64,000 bases of DNA from Methanococcoides alaskense (GTDB lineage Archaea > Halobacteriota > Methanosarcinia > Methanosarcinales > Methanosarcinaceae), in contig NZ_JAVDQI010000002.1 of assembly GCF_031454185.1 (NCBI RefSeq), positions 62,001 through 126,000 on the forward strand, in the 5' to 3' direction. A program made the translations under genes and the position numbers. Each line of letters starts with the position of its first letter. Position 1 is the first letter of the stretch. Shown one piece after another: positions 7,888 to 16,286 of this stretch. Below the pieces are notes generated by a model. That model was not told the origin of the DNA and searched no databases. It was given only the letters and a program-made list of their open reading frames with translations.

Positions 7888-8970
7888 ATGATATTTGAGA
7901 AGATTCACACGGTTCCGACTTCGGACGAGCTTATTGATAAAGCATTTCGGAGAGCAGCGCGTGCAAAGGCAGGAAAGACGGTAAGGGATAAAGACGGTGC
8001 AATGAAAGCACATGAGTCTATGATAATGACCTCTGGGAATATCCTATCTGACAATCTTGCAAATACTGTCAGGCGTTTTCCAAACTTTGATGATCTTTCA
8101 GATTTTTATTATGAACTTACTGATGTCGTAGTAGGTATCGATGATCTTCGTATCGCTCTTGGGTCTGCTGACTGGGCAAGTGCCAAGTTACATGAGATCT
8201 CAAGGGAATATGTGGGTAAGATCCGAAAAAGCAAGGACCCGGTAAAGACCCGAAAAGAGGCATTTGGCCGTATGGCTTCTGTGATAGGTTCTATCAATAA
8301 ACATCTTGTTTTCCTGAACGAAGCCCGTAATATCATGAGGAAGTTCCCGGATATACGGGAGGAACCTACAATTGTAGTCGCAGGTTATCCTAACGTTGGG
8401 AAATCAAGCTTTGTTGCAATGGTCACCGGTGCAAAGCCGGAAGTAGCTTCCTATCCTTTTACAACAAAGGGTGTCCTTATCGGGCATTTCGAGAGGAATC
8501 ATGATAGGTATCAGGTAATCGATACTCCTGGTCTTCTTGACAGGCCGATGTCTGAAAGGAACGAAGTGGAACTTCAGGCGATCAGTGCGATAAAACATCT
8601 TGATGCAGTTGTCCTTTTCATTCTCGATGCAAGTGAGACATGCGGTTACGAGATCGCTGATCAGAAACGTCTTCTTGATGAAGTCGTGGCAAACTTTGAA
8701 ATACCGGTCTATGTTGTTGCGAACAAGTGTGACCATGATCTCTTCAAAATACCTGATTTCGTTGATGTAAAGATGTCAACCGCAACAGGTGAGAATCTCG
8801 ATTCTATCGTCGACAGACTTGTCGAGATGATCGATGAGACCAATAATGAAAAGGAAGCAAAAGAAGCAGCTGAAGAAGCGGCTAGAGAACTAAGCGAAGA
8901 AATGGCTGAAGAAGCAGCTAAATTAAGCGAAGAATTAGGTGAAGAACTCGATAAAGCCGATCTTGAATGA
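7888..8970 (+). CDS. NOG1-like GTPase (ribosome assembly)
   Basis: A 360-aa GTPase of the OBG/NOG1 class, implicated in large ribosomal subunit assembly. The N-terminal 155 residues are a helical NOG1-type domain. The G domain shows G1 GYPNVGKSS (166-174), G3 DTPG (212-215) and G4 NKCD (279-282). The last 45 residues are a repetitive Glu/Ala/Lys-rich helix (EEAAREL, EEMAEEAAKL, EELGEELDK). Archaeal NOG1 proteins are usually about 330-345 aa, so the acidic tail is a small extension. It stands alone, with a divergent HTH-CBS gene upstream and a convergent aminotransferase downstream. Confidence 0.9.
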   Translation: MIFEKIHTVPTSDELIDKAFRRAARAKAGKTVRDKDGAMKAHESMIMTSGNILSDNLANTVRRFPNFDDLSDFYYELTDVVVGIDDLRIALGSADWASAKLHEISREYVGKIRKSKDPVKTRKEAFGRMASVIGSINKHLVFLNEARNIMRKFPDIREEPTIVVAGYPNVGKSSFVAMVTGAKPEVASYPFTTKGVLIGHFERNHDRYQVIDTPGLLDRPMSERNEVELQAISAIKHLDAVVLFILDASETCGYEIADQKRLLDEVVANFEIPVYVVANKCDHDLFKIPDFVDVKMSTATGENLDSIVDRLVEMIDETNNEKEAKEAAEEAARELSEEMAEEAAKLSEELGEELDKADLE

Positions 8971-8990
8971 ACTTCAAGATCTAATAAAAA

Positions 8991-9017
8991 TGAACAGGTC
9001 CTTTATAGGACTGTTCA
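8991..9017 (-). terminator. Hairpin terminator between NOG1-like and aminotransferase genes
   Basis: TGAACAGGTCC (8991-9001) pairs with GGACTGTTCA (9008-9017) with one bulged G and a 6-nt loop. On the reverse strand it is followed by TTTTTATTAG, so it probably ends the reverse five-gene operon; on the forward strand a T run (CTTTTTCC) also follows, so it may act both ways. Confidence 0.6.
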
Positions 9018-10127
9018 GAGTACTTTTTCCATTATCTGTAAAGCTCTTTTAATCTCATCCATTGATGTTGCATAAGACATTCGTATGTAGCCATCTCCGT
9101 TCTCACCAAAGGCTGTTCCTGGTACGACAACTACTCCGTTAGCTACCAGCTTATTGGCAACTTCGGTGCTGTTCTCCACTTTTGGGAAAATATAGAATGC
9201 GCCTTTTGGGGGTTCACATTCTATTCCCAGTGCATTGACGCCTTCAACAAGGAAATCCCTGCGTCTTTTGAACTCATCCCTCATTGTATAAACACAGTCC
9301 TGCGGGCCGGTAATGGCGGCAAGGGCTGCTTTTTGTGCAATGGAGTTCGCGCATGCCTGCACGTATTGATGGACCTTTAGCATCTGCTCGGTATATTCTT
9401 TGTTCGCAGCGGTATAGCCGACACGCCATCCGGTCATAGCATATGTCTTTGAGACCGCATTGACCGTTATGACATTGTCAGTGAACTTTGCAGGGCTGAC
9501 GTGCTCTCCTTCGTAAAGGAAATGCTCGTAGACCTCATCGGAGATCAGCGTGATGTCATTATCGTCTGCTATCTCGGCATAGGCCTTGATGTCGCTTTTT
9601 GAAAGCACTCCTCCTGTGGGATTGCAAGGGGAGTTCACGATGACCGCTTTTGTTTTTGGAGTTATCTTCTCCAGGACATCTTCCGGTCTCATGGTAAGAC
9701 CTTCTCCCAATGGGACTCCAACTACCTTTCCACCCATGAAGCCTGCAAGAGCATTATAGGATACGAATCCCGGGTCGGAGATTATTATCTCATCTCCCGG
9801 GTCAACGAGTGCTGCGATGGCTATTTCCAGCGCTTCGGAAGCGCCAGAGGTGACGATAATACCATCAGTACTTACCTCAAAACCATTCTCTTCCCTGAAC
9901 TTCTGGCTTAATGCTTCCCTTAGCTCAATGATCCCGGCACCGTATGTGTATCCGGTAAATCTTTCGTTAATAGCATCGATAGCTGCCTGCCTGATGTGGT
10001 CGGGTGTGTCAAAATCCGGCTGTCCAAGTCCCAGATTAACCGCATCTGAACCGGCAGCCTCGAACATCTTTCTGATGCCTGAAATATCAACATCCAGAAC
10101 ACGTTGTGCAAATCCTCTGCCGCTCAT
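9015..10127 (-). CDS. PLP-dependent aminotransferase, class I/II (AspC-like)
   Basis: A fold-type I aminotransferase of 370 aa, a normal length. The PLP-binding lysine is in NAVSKTYAMTGWRVGY, the PLP-nitrogen aspartate in ISDEVYEHFL, and the substrate-carboxylate arginine in GYIRMSYA near the C-terminus. The LGLGQPDFDTP N-terminal motif is typical of the aspartate/aromatic group; exact specificity (aspartate, aromatic or alanine) cannot be set by sequence alone. It is the last gene of the reverse operon Era-like GTPase - DUF2073 - unknown - hxlB - aminotransferase and starts 12 nt after hxlB. Confidence 0.9.
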   Translation of the reverse strand: MSGRGFAQRVLDVDISGIRKMFEAAGSDAVNLGLGQPDFDTPDHIRQAAIDAINERFTGYTYGAGIIELREALSQKFREENGFEVSTDGIIVTSGASEALEIAIAALVDPGDEIIISDPGFVSYNALAGFMGGKVVGVPLGEGLTMRPEDVLEKITPKTKAVIVNSPCNPTGGVLSKSDIKAYAEIADDNDITLISDEVYEHFLYEGEHVSPAKFTDNVITVNAVSKTYAMTGWRVGYTAANKEYTEQMLKVHQYVQACANSIAQKAALAAITGPQDCVYTMRDEFKRRRDFLVEGVNALGIECEPPKGAFYIFPKVENSTEVANKLVANGVVVVPGTAFGENGDGYIRMSYATSMDEIKRALQIMEKVL

Positions 10128-10139
10128 GATATATTCCCC

Positions 10140-10748
10140 TTACTCAAGTTTGGCATGACGTGACTTAAGATCTTCCTCGGATGCTCCGGTAATGGAGATA
10201 AGCTCTGCGATAACAGCATCAAGGAATACGAGGGATGATATCTCAAAAGAAGTTCCCAGGGGCGTGAGATTAGAATAGTCTCCACGCATATGTCTTTCAA
10301 GGTATCCGCCAGTATCATCCTTTGTCCTTCCCTTTATTTCCATGGTGACATCTGAAAGATTGCCGAGTGTGGAATCGCTGTTGGATGTGATTGTTATGAG
10401 CTTTGCTCCGATATCCTTTGTTATCTTTCCAAGATTGGATATCGATCTGGTTTCTCCTGATCCCGATATTGTGACAACTACATCTTCTGGGCGAACTGCA
10501 GGGGTGGTGGATTCTCCGACCACGTATGACTTTAAACCAAGGTGCATCAGGCGCATTGCAAATGCCTTTCCTACAAGACCTGATCTTCCCGCACCCATCA
10601 CGAATATACCGTCCGCATCAAGGAGGGTTGATATCAGATCTCTGATACTTTCCTTGTCAAGATCGCTGGCAACACTTTCGATATGGTGTGCCATAAGTTG
10701 CATGGATGATATCAAATGCTCACATTTTATTGAAGATACGTCTTTCAT
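10140..10748 (-). CDS. hxlB: 6-phospho-3-hexuloisomerase (SIS domain)
   Basis: A 202-aa SIS-domain sugar phosphate isomerase. GAGRSGLVGKAFAMRL near residue 51 and TISGSGETRS form the sugar-phosphate site typical of HxlB/Phi, which interconverts 3-hexulose-6-phosphate and fructose-6-phosphate. In archaea it works in reverse ribulose-monophosphate fashion with hexulose-phosphate synthase to supply ribulose-5-phosphate and release formaldehyde; the synthase (often fused to Fae) is not in the window. It is followed 12 nt later by the aminotransferase and preceded closely by the 171-aa unknown gene. Confidence 0.87.
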   Translation of the reverse strand: MKDVSSIKCEHLISSMQLMAHHIESVASDLDKESIRDLISTLLDADGIFVMGAGRSGLVGKAFAMRLMHLGLKSYVVGESTTPAVRPEDVVVTISGSGETRSISNLGKITKDIGAKLITITSNSDSTLGNLSDVTMEIKGRTKDDTGGYLERHMRGDYSNLTPLGTSFEISSLVFLDAVIAELISITGASEEDLKSRHAKLE

Positions 10749-10763
10749 AAATATTCATTCCTT

Positions 10764-11279
10764 TCATATCTTAGGGCTATCTCTGTGCTTGCCCTCGTCT
10801 TTATATGTAATATCCTTTACTTTCCACCCCTCGATATTCTTGAATTCCTCAGATAATCGAGCGATGTCTGAATCGTCACCGTTCCAGTAGATGTCAAGGT
10901 GGACCTCATCCTTCTTCAAATCTTCGATGATGGACTCTGCCAGATGGTAGAGTGCTTTGTCACTGTAAAATGGGATGTTGAACATGGCACGATATCCATT
11001 ATGTGTCTTCGCATAGGATACCAGGATATAGCCACTACTTTCATATTCAGTGATCTTATCGAAGTCACATACGAGCTCAGTTTCATGGACTGCTGTTTTG
11101 TCTATCTTTGAGATGCTGATGAGGGTTTGCCCTACAATGACAGCGGGTGTCTGGCGTCCGTACCAGATGGATATCTTTCCATAGGTGCAGACAATGTTGA
11201 CCCCATCTGTCCCCATGGCATAAGAAGACAATGAATGAGTGGCTTCTATTGCTTTTTGTTTTTTTTCAGCGTTATCCAT
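10764..11279 (-). CDS. Unknown protein of 171 aa in the Era-like GTPase operon
   Basis: A soluble alpha/beta protein without signal or membrane segment. I do not recognise the family. Visible features are a beta-rich first half (NIVCTYGKISIWYGRQTPAVIVGQ), a conserved-looking middle (SYAKTHNGYRAMFNIPFYSDKALYHLAESIIEDL) and a C-terminal DIYWNGDDSDI segment. The ATG at 11279 is chosen; a GTG at 11291 is possible. It lies between DUF2073 and hxlB with short gaps and is probably co-translated with them. Confidence 0.72.
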   Translation of the reverse strand: MDNAEKKQKAIEATHSLSSYAMGTDGVNIVCTYGKISIWYGRQTPAVIVGQTLISISKIDKTAVHETELVCDFDKITEYESSGYILVSYAKTHNGYRAMFNIPFYSDKALYHLAESIIEDLKKDEVHLDIYWNGDDSDIARLSEEFKNIEGWKVKDITYKDEGKHRDSPKI

Positions 11280-11297
11280 TAGGTGTCCCACTTATGA

Positions 11298-11666
11298 TTA
11301 TTTGCTTGAGACGAGTGCACTTATCATGTCACGGTCCTTCTTCAAGGTCTTCAGCTTGTTGGCAGGCCCTATGACAGTAAGTCGGGTTCGAACTACGTTC
11401 TTCTTGAGCAGCTTTCCAAGAAATGATGTATCTGATTGGCTTGGATAACTTTCCATCTCGATCCCTGAAAAATCATCAGGCTCGATCTGTGTCATCGTCA
11501 TTTCGATAAGCGTTGCTTCTTCTTCAGGGGTAAGCCCCTTTTCAAGAACGAGGATCTTCCCATCCTTAATTTCATCAATGATAAATCTAATCTTTTCCAC
11601 AGGTTGCATTTTTGCGAGTCTGTCCTCTGAGACCAGGTCCATTTGAATTCCCTGCATATCGATCAC
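11298..11666 (-). CDS. DUF2073-family protein
   Basis: A 122-aa soluble protein that I assign to DUF2073 from its sequence style (GIQMDLVSEDRL, KIRFIIDEIKDGKILVLEKGL, GLTPEEEATLIEMTM) and from its position: in Euryarchaeota this family sits beside an Era-like GTPase. No biochemical role is known. It begins at a GTG whose TGA overlap with the GTPase stop is 4 nt, so the two are translationally coupled. The C-terminal part (NKLKTLKKDRDMISALV) is basic, compatible with nucleic acid or ribosome contact, which is inference. Confidence 0.78.
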   Translation of the reverse strand: MIDMQGIQMDLVSEDRLAKMQPVEKIRFIIDEIKDGKILVLEKGLTPEEEATLIEMTMTQIEPDDFSGIEMESYPSQSDTSFLGKLLKKNVVRTRLTVIGPANKLKTLKKDRDMISALVSSK

Positions 11667-12286
11667 CCAAACCTTTTTGCAACTTCATCGTAGAAAGTAT
11701 CGATGTTCTTTCCCTCAAGGGCAGATATGGCTACCATTGGATGTTGCGGAAATGCCTCTCTTATTGAAGTGGCTGAGGATTCCGGAAGGTCTGTCTTGTT
11801 GGCAACGATAAGTAATGGTAAGTTCCTTGCTTCCATATTCCCAATGACCGTAACATTGACCTGGGTATATGGGTCTTCAGTTGCATCCATTACCAGTATG
11901 ACCCCGTCAAGGTTCTCCAGCCACTTTACTGCTTCGATGACCCCTTCGGTCGCTTCCTTTGCTCTTCTTTTGGATTCTGCTTCATTCATTCCAAGTTCCA
12001 TGAACTCATGGAAATCGATCTTTGTTGCAAGTCCGGGTGTATCAATGATGTCAAGACTTATCGATCCACCGTTTGATTGGATGGTAACTCCTTCTCGTCG
12101 TCTTGCACGGCGGGTTTCGTGGGCAATGTGGGATACTGAGCCCATGGCATCGCCTGTCCAGTCTCTGAGTATCCGGTTTGCAAGTGTGGTCTTTCCTGCA
12201 TTGGGCGGACCATAAATACCGATTCGTGCATTCTTTTTGTTAAACAGCCTTTTGAAGAATTTCTTAAATGATCCCATTACGCCCAT
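11663..12286 (-). CDS. Era-like small GTPase
   Basis: A 207-aa GTPase with a basic N-terminus (FKKFFKRLFNKKN). It shows G1 GPPNAGKT, a G2-region threonine segment, G3 DTPGLAT and G4 NKTD. Unlike bacterial Era it ends after the G domain with no KH RNA-binding domain. The archaeal group is conserved with DUF2073, and often with a zinc-ribbon protein that is not seen here; its cellular role is not established. The start ATG at 12286 has GGAGG at 6 nt spacing, better than the upstream in-frame start at 12322. It heads a five-gene operon with a TATA-like TTTATAA at about 12349-12356. Confidence 0.86.
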   Translation of the reverse strand: MGVMGSFKKFFKRLFNKKNARIGIYGPPNAGKTTLANRILRDWTGDAMGSVSHIAHETRRARRREGVTIQSNGGSISLDIIDTPGLATKIDFHEFMELGMNEAESKRRAKEATEGVIEAVKWLENLDGVILVMDATEDPYTQVNVTVIGNMEARNLPLLIVANKTDLPESSATSIREAFPQHPMVAISALEGKNIDTFYDEVAKRFG

Positions 12287-12348
12287 AAGTTCCCTCCGAT
12301 GTGATACGGGAATTCCATTCAAATATATACGGTTTGATATTACTCATG

Positions 12349-12358
12349 TCTTATAAAT
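12349..12358 (-). promoter_or_regulatory. TATA-like element of the Era-like GTPase operon
   Basis: On the reverse strand TTATTTATAA lies about 65 nt before the chosen start at 12286, placing transcription start near 12322. Inferred from sequence only. Confidence 0.4.
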
Positions 12359-12427
12359 AATAGCCTGAGTATCATTATTCTAATTATGGATTATTAAATA
12401 TGTCATAATAAATAATCATTCTGGATT

Positions 12428-13456
12428 TTATTTGTTTTGAATTAGTGCCATTGATAGATTGATTGCAAGTTCTGCAATATTGGATCCATAATCCCCTATC
12501 CTGTCAAGACTGTCTGCCACAGTACCAAGTGCAACAATGGATTCAGGTGACTCAAGAGTTAAAAGGGATGCATCAAGCGCATTGATCTTTACCTTTGTAT
12601 CATCTGCCCTTGAGATGACCATATTTGCAAGTTCCGTGTTCTGGGTGTACAATGCCTCGATAGCATCCTCTACCATTTTACTTGAGGCTTCTGTTGAGGT
12701 CTCTATAAGGTCCATTGTTTCAGCAGGGATCTGGATCTCCAATGTCGGTACTATCGCTGCTATCTTTGCAGCGTGGTCAGCAATACGCTCAAGAGAACTT
12801 GCAGCGAGTCTCAGATCGTGATACTCATCGATCGTTGTCTCGGATGCATCAGGGACGCGCTTTCCACGTAGCACTGCTCTGAACTGCTTTGATATCAACA
12901 GGAATAAACGGTCAACTTCATCATCACGCTCTACCACATCAATGGCGAGGTCGTGGTCATGTGTCTTTAATGCCTGTATGGCATCCTTTAGCATGGAATT
13001 GGAGATGAGGAATATTCGGCGAACACTCTTTTTAATGGATACTTCGTTCGGGTTCAAAAGGTCCTGAATTAGTACCGTTTTAGCGGTTTCTTCGATTATC
13101 TCAGGTCCGATCAGCTTATAACAAACATTTCGGATGGTTTTCTTCTGTTCCGCATGTATCCTGTTTGCACGAAGTTCAATAAGATCAGATCCGGACAGGT
13201 ATGCAGCAATAAGGGTACGTATAAGCTCGTCTCCAGCGTGGTTGCTAACATCTATCACATTCTTTTTCTGGACGGGCGTTCCATCTTCCATAGGTGCAAT
13301 CGTAAGTGAACCGTCCGATCGTGGTAGAAGTGTCACCTGTGACCCGGTCTTTATTCCAGCCCTTTCAGCCCATTTTTTTGGGAGTGATACGATGTATGTG
13401 GACCCGCCTGTCTGCTGTACCTTTCGTGTTTCTATATCTATCTCTCCTTTCCACAC
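12428..13456 (-). CDS. AbrB-type / PhoU phosphate uptake regulator
   Basis: A 342-aa protein that joins an N-terminal AbrB/SpoVT swapped-hairpin DNA-binding domain (about residues 8-55, KVQQTGGSTYIVSLPKKW) to two PhoU helical repeats (about 120-205 and 225-335, with repeated ERDDEVDRLF / SRADDTKVKINALD and ERIADHAAKIA / DRIGDYGSNIAEL). PhoU repeats bind metal-phosphate clusters and control phosphate transporters; the AbrB domain suggests direct transcription control. No pst genes are adjacent. The only standard start is the GTG at 13456, close behind TATA-like DNA (TATATAG), so the mRNA may be nearly leaderless; a GGAG inside the frame precedes an ATA codon. Confidence 0.86.
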   Translation of the reverse strand: MWKGEIDIETRKVQQTGGSTYIVSLPKKWAERAGIKTGSQVTLLPRSDGSLTIAPMEDGTPVQKKNVIDVSNHAGDELIRTLIAAYLSGSDLIELRANRIHAEQKKTIRNVCYKLIGPEIIEETAKTVLIQDLLNPNEVSIKKSVRRIFLISNSMLKDAIQALKTHDHDLAIDVVERDDEVDRLFLLISKQFRAVLRGKRVPDASETTIDEYHDLRLAASSLERIADHAAKIAAIVPTLEIQIPAETMDLIETSTEASSKMVEDAIEALYTQNTELANMVISRADDTKVKINALDASLLTLESPESIVALGTVADSLDRIGDYGSNIAELAINLSMALIQNK

Positions 13457-13538
13457 CTTTCTATATAGTGCTATATACGAAGGAGGGTGTATATATTTTT
13501 ATTCAAGAAATATTATGTGGGGCTGCATTATCCATAGT

Positions 13539-14174
13539 TCAAAAGCCGTATTTTCCAATAAGGGGTACAAATATGACCTCCCCCCATGTTCTATAACTGA
13601 TGTTGCCTTCGTTGTCTTTCCTTACGATGACAAGGTTTTGATGCCGTGTTCCTACTGGGGCCACCATTATCCCATTCTTCGATAACTGTTCCCTGAGCGG
13701 CTGTGGTACCTCGGGGGCCGCAGAAGTCACTGTGATGCGTTCGTATGGGGCGTGTTCAGGTAGGCCGCAGGAACCGTCATCATGTATTACAGTGACGTTT
13801 GAATATCCTGCTCTTTCAAGATTGCTTCTGGCAAGCTCGGCAAGTTCCGGAATTCGCTCTATTGTGTAGATCTTCCCGTTCTTACCTACAAGTTCAGCCA
13901 TCACAGCAGCATTATATCCAGATCCGCTTCCAATCTCCAGAATGGTCATACCTTCGGTAATTTCCAGAAGATCGCACATTATGGCAACCATATGAGGTGC
14001 GGAGATCGTCTGATCATGTCCGATGGGTAATGGAGTGTCTGCATAAGCAACACTTTGCATATCCTCAGAAACAAAAAGGTGTCGAGGGACCTTTCTCATG
14101 GCATTTCGCACTCTCTCGCCAGTCCCGTTCAATTCCAGTGCTCTTATTAATATCTCTTGTCCCTTTGGCTCCAT
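13539..14174 (-). CDS. pcm: Protein-L-isoaspartate O-methyltransferase
   Basis: Repairs damaged proteins by SAM-dependent methylation of L-isoaspartyl residues. The SAM motif I ILEIGSGSGYNAAVMAEL, the family motif TISAPHMVA and post-I TIERIPELA are visible; the length of about 211-218 aa is normal. An ATG at 14174 has a purine-rich site upstream; an ATG at 14195 is an alternative. Either start overlaps the end of the preceding zinc-protein gene by 28-49 nt in another frame. It is last in the operon aIF5A - agmatinase - zinc protein - pcm. Confidence 0.92.
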   Translation of the reverse strand: MEPKGQEILIRALELNGTGERVRNAMRKVPRHLFVSEDMQSVAYADTPLPIGHDQTISAPHMVAIMCDLLEITEGMTILEIGSGSGYNAAVMAELVGKNGKIYTIERIPELAELARSNLERAGYSNVTVIHDDGSCGLPEHAPYERITVTSAAPEVPQPLREQLSKNGIMVAPVGTRHQNLVIVRKDNEGNISYRTWGEVIFVPLIGKYGF

Positions 14175-14794
14175 GAGGTTTTCCCTTCTCCCCATCCTGT
14201 CCTGCGCTTTTCTATTGAATAGATGCGTTTGATATACTTGGCAGCAACACTATCTCCCTTTCTGGATCGGAATCCACCATCTCTTATCTTTATCCTGGTG
14301 ATGTGGAAATTCTTTCCGCCGGCGTTATAGTCTCCACCTACAGCGAACTCAAATTCTCCCGGGACTTTCTTTTCCAGAGATGTTGAGCCGTTCCTTACCT
14401 TCAATGATATCTTTGCAGTAACCTCATCTGTGGCACGTCCCCAGACTACATCGATCTTCTCGACTTCCTGGCGGTCCACACGGCGACCTTCGGATTCAAT
14501 TGCAGTGACAATTATGGGATATACTTCGTCAGAGTTCTCATCATCGACCACAAGTTCATCATCGATATATAGCATATCCTCTGAGTCGATAGCTGTGTGA
14601 AGTGTAAATGAAATATCATCCTTACTAACAATTACTTTTGTAACGATAGGCTTTTTCTCTTCAATTATAGTTGAGTGGACTGCTCCACATTCCTGGCATT
14701 GTACAACGGGATTCTGTCCCGGTCTCATTATCTCGTGCTCTACTGGCTCTTCAGGTGAGCATACAGGACATTCGACTATTACTTCTTCGTTCAT
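14147..14794 (-). CDS. HVO_0476-family zinc finger protein
   Basis: A 215-aa archaeal protein with an N-terminal zinc ribbon (ECPVC ... VQCQECG) followed by a beta-rich region and a basic C-terminus (FRSRKGDSVAAKYIKRIYSIEKR). The family is known in Euryarchaeota by the Haloferax locus name HVO_0476; its function is unknown, though zinc ribbon plus basic tail suggests nucleic acid or ribosome binding. The ATG at 14794 (MNEEVIVECPVC) is preferred over the upstream in-frame start at 14851, which would put extra unrelated residues before the ribbon. It overlaps pcm downstream. Confidence 0.8.
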   Translation of the reverse strand: MNEEVIVECPVCSPEEPVEHEIMRPGQNPVVQCQECGAVHSTIIEEKKPIVTKVIVSKDDISFTLHTAIDSEDMLYIDDELVVDDENSDEVYPIIVTAIESEGRRVDRQEVEKIDVVWGRATDEVTAKISLKVRNGSTSLEKKVPGEFEFAVGGDYNAGGKNFHITRIKIRDGGFRSRKGDSVAAKYIKRIYSIEKRRTGWGEGKTSWSQRDKRY

Positions 14795-14847
14795 GGTATC
14801 TGAGCATATGATTGTTAGACGTGTGTATAAACTTAACCATGAACGTT

Positions 14848-15717
14848 TCATCTCATTGAGGCAGCATGTGCGGCGATGAATTCGCGAATATATTTTGCGC
14901 CAAGTATTGCAGTCTGCCCATTATCATATTCCGGAGATATCTCCACCACATCAAAACCTCTGGCAATGGGTGCTAATTTCCTTATGATGTCCCTCACTTG
15001 TACCGATGAAAGTCCAAATGGTTCAGGTGTTCCCAGTCCAGGTGCAAACGCGGGGTCAAGTGCATCCATGTCAAGGGAGATGTAGATATTCTCACAATCA
15101 AGATATTCCTTGATCTCCTCAGTGAGTCCCTTTATCCCCTTCTCTGTAACATCTTCGGGAGTATAATAACGGACGTTGTTCTCTTTGGCATAGTCCCATT
15201 CTTCCTTTGGACCGCTTCGAATGCCTATGCTGACATAGTTCTCAGTGACCTCTTCGAGAATATGGCGGGAAATACATGCATGATTGTACTTCATTCCCTC
15301 GAACTCATCCCGAAGGTCAAAATGTGCATCCAGTACAACGATTCCGAGATCCTCTCCTGCATGTTTTGCACAGGCTTTCACACATGGCAATGTCAGTGAG
15401 TGTTCCCCTCCCATCATTATCGGGATCTTTCCATCATCAACGATGTTAAGGACATCGAGATAAAGCTCATCAAGGACATCGTCCACAAGAGCTCCTGCTT
15501 CGAAATTTCCTGCATCGTGGGCATGAACCTCTGAAATATCAATATCAAAAAAAGAGTTATAACTTTCAAAATTTGCAGTGGCGCTCCTTATTGCATCAGG
15601 AGCCCATCTGCTTCCAGCCCTGAACGATGATGTGCGGTCAAATGGTACTCCAAATATGACATAACTGGCAGAATCGTAATCTGCCAGTGCATCCATCATG
15701 CCAGGCTGGTAAAACAT
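14848..15717 (-). CDS. speB: Agmatinase / arginase-family ureohydrolase
   Basis: A 289-aa ureohydrolase that probably hydrolyses agmatine to putrescine and urea. The binuclear manganese site is complete: GGEHS, DAHFDLRD and SLDMDALDPAFAPGLGTPEP. Agmatine use is inferred from archaeal members of this size. It lies 15 nt after aIF5A in the same operon; aIF5A is modified by deoxyhypusine synthase using spermidine (or agmatine in some archaea), which gives the pairing functional sense. Confidence 0.92.
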   Translation of the reverse strand: MFYQPGMMDALADYDSASYVIFGVPFDRTSSFRAGSRWAPDAIRSATANFESYNSFFDIDISEVHAHDAGNFEAGALVDDVLDELYLDVLNIVDDGKIPIMMGGEHSLTLPCVKACAKHAGEDLGIVVLDAHFDLRDEFEGMKYNHACISRHILEEVTENYVSIGIRSGPKEEWDYAKENNVRYYTPEDVTEKGIKGLTEEIKEYLDCENIYISLDMDALDPAFAPGLGTPEPFGLSSVQVRDIIRKLAPIARGFDVVEISPEYDNGQTAILGAKYIREFIAAHAASMR

Positions 15718-15732
15718 AATATCCCTGAAGGT

Positions 15733-16116
15733 TTATCTAAGGTCTATCTTCATCTTGCCCATAGCTTCAATGTATGTGATATCTTTACCTTCAGCTACTC
15801 TTTCCTTGTATTCATCAGCGATGGTAAGTTCGAATGTAGTGTAGGTTTCCATATCCATGAGCTGTGCGATGTTGCCGGAAATGGATAATACCTGTGCACT
15901 CTTACGCTCGACGATAGGTACGTAGGTCTTAGCGGAAACTGAGCTTATGATGGAACGTTTCTGGCCATCGAATATGCCAACTGCCTCGATCCTTGCTTTT
16001 GCTGATCCGTGCTTACCTGGCTTTGATTTTTGTATGCTCTTGATGACACATGGTTCATCATCGGCAAGGACGTATTTACCTTCTTTAAGTTCTTTAACCT
16101 CTACCTGCTGTTTCAT
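15733..16116 (-). CDS. eif5A: Translation factor aIF5A
   Basis: A 127-aa homologue of eIF5A/EF-P, which helps ribosomes through polyproline stretches and in termination. The hypusination loop is SKPGKHGSAK with the modified lysine at position 35. An N-terminal SH3-like domain and a C-terminal OB domain fill the length, which is normal for archaea. The ATG has AGGAGG 6-7 nt upstream. It heads the operon with agmatinase, the zinc protein and pcm; a TATA-like element on the reverse strand lies at about 16173-16182. Confidence 0.96.
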   Translation of the reverse strand: MKQQVEVKELKEGKYVLADDEPCVIKSIQKSKPGKHGSAKARIEAVGIFDGQKRSIISSVSAKTYVPIVERKSAQVLSISGNIAQLMDMETYTTFELTIADEYKERVAEGKDITYIEAMGKMKIDLR

Positions 16117-16172
16117 TTATAATCCTCCTGTAATCGTAAAAACGTAATGTTTTTTATTAATGGATGAATGTG

Positions 16173-16182
16173 TGGTTATAAA
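16173..16182 (-). promoter_or_regulatory. TATA-like element of the aIF5A operon
   Basis: Reverse-strand GATTTATAAC lies about 60 nt before the aIF5A ATG, giving a predicted start near 16148 and a leader carrying the AGGAGG site. Confidence 0.4.
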
Positions 16183-16286
16183 TCTTTATTCTATATATCA
16201 ATCTTACGAACAAAGAAATTCATGGACATGGACGTTTCAAAACTATTTAAATGCATATCCTACGGATATATTCCAATGTTCTGCAA

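Noticed and set aside
8850..8967. Repetitive DNA at the 3' end of the NOG1-like gene
   Set aside because: It only encodes a low-complexity Glu/Ala/Lys helix and is not a tandem repeat of fixed unit.
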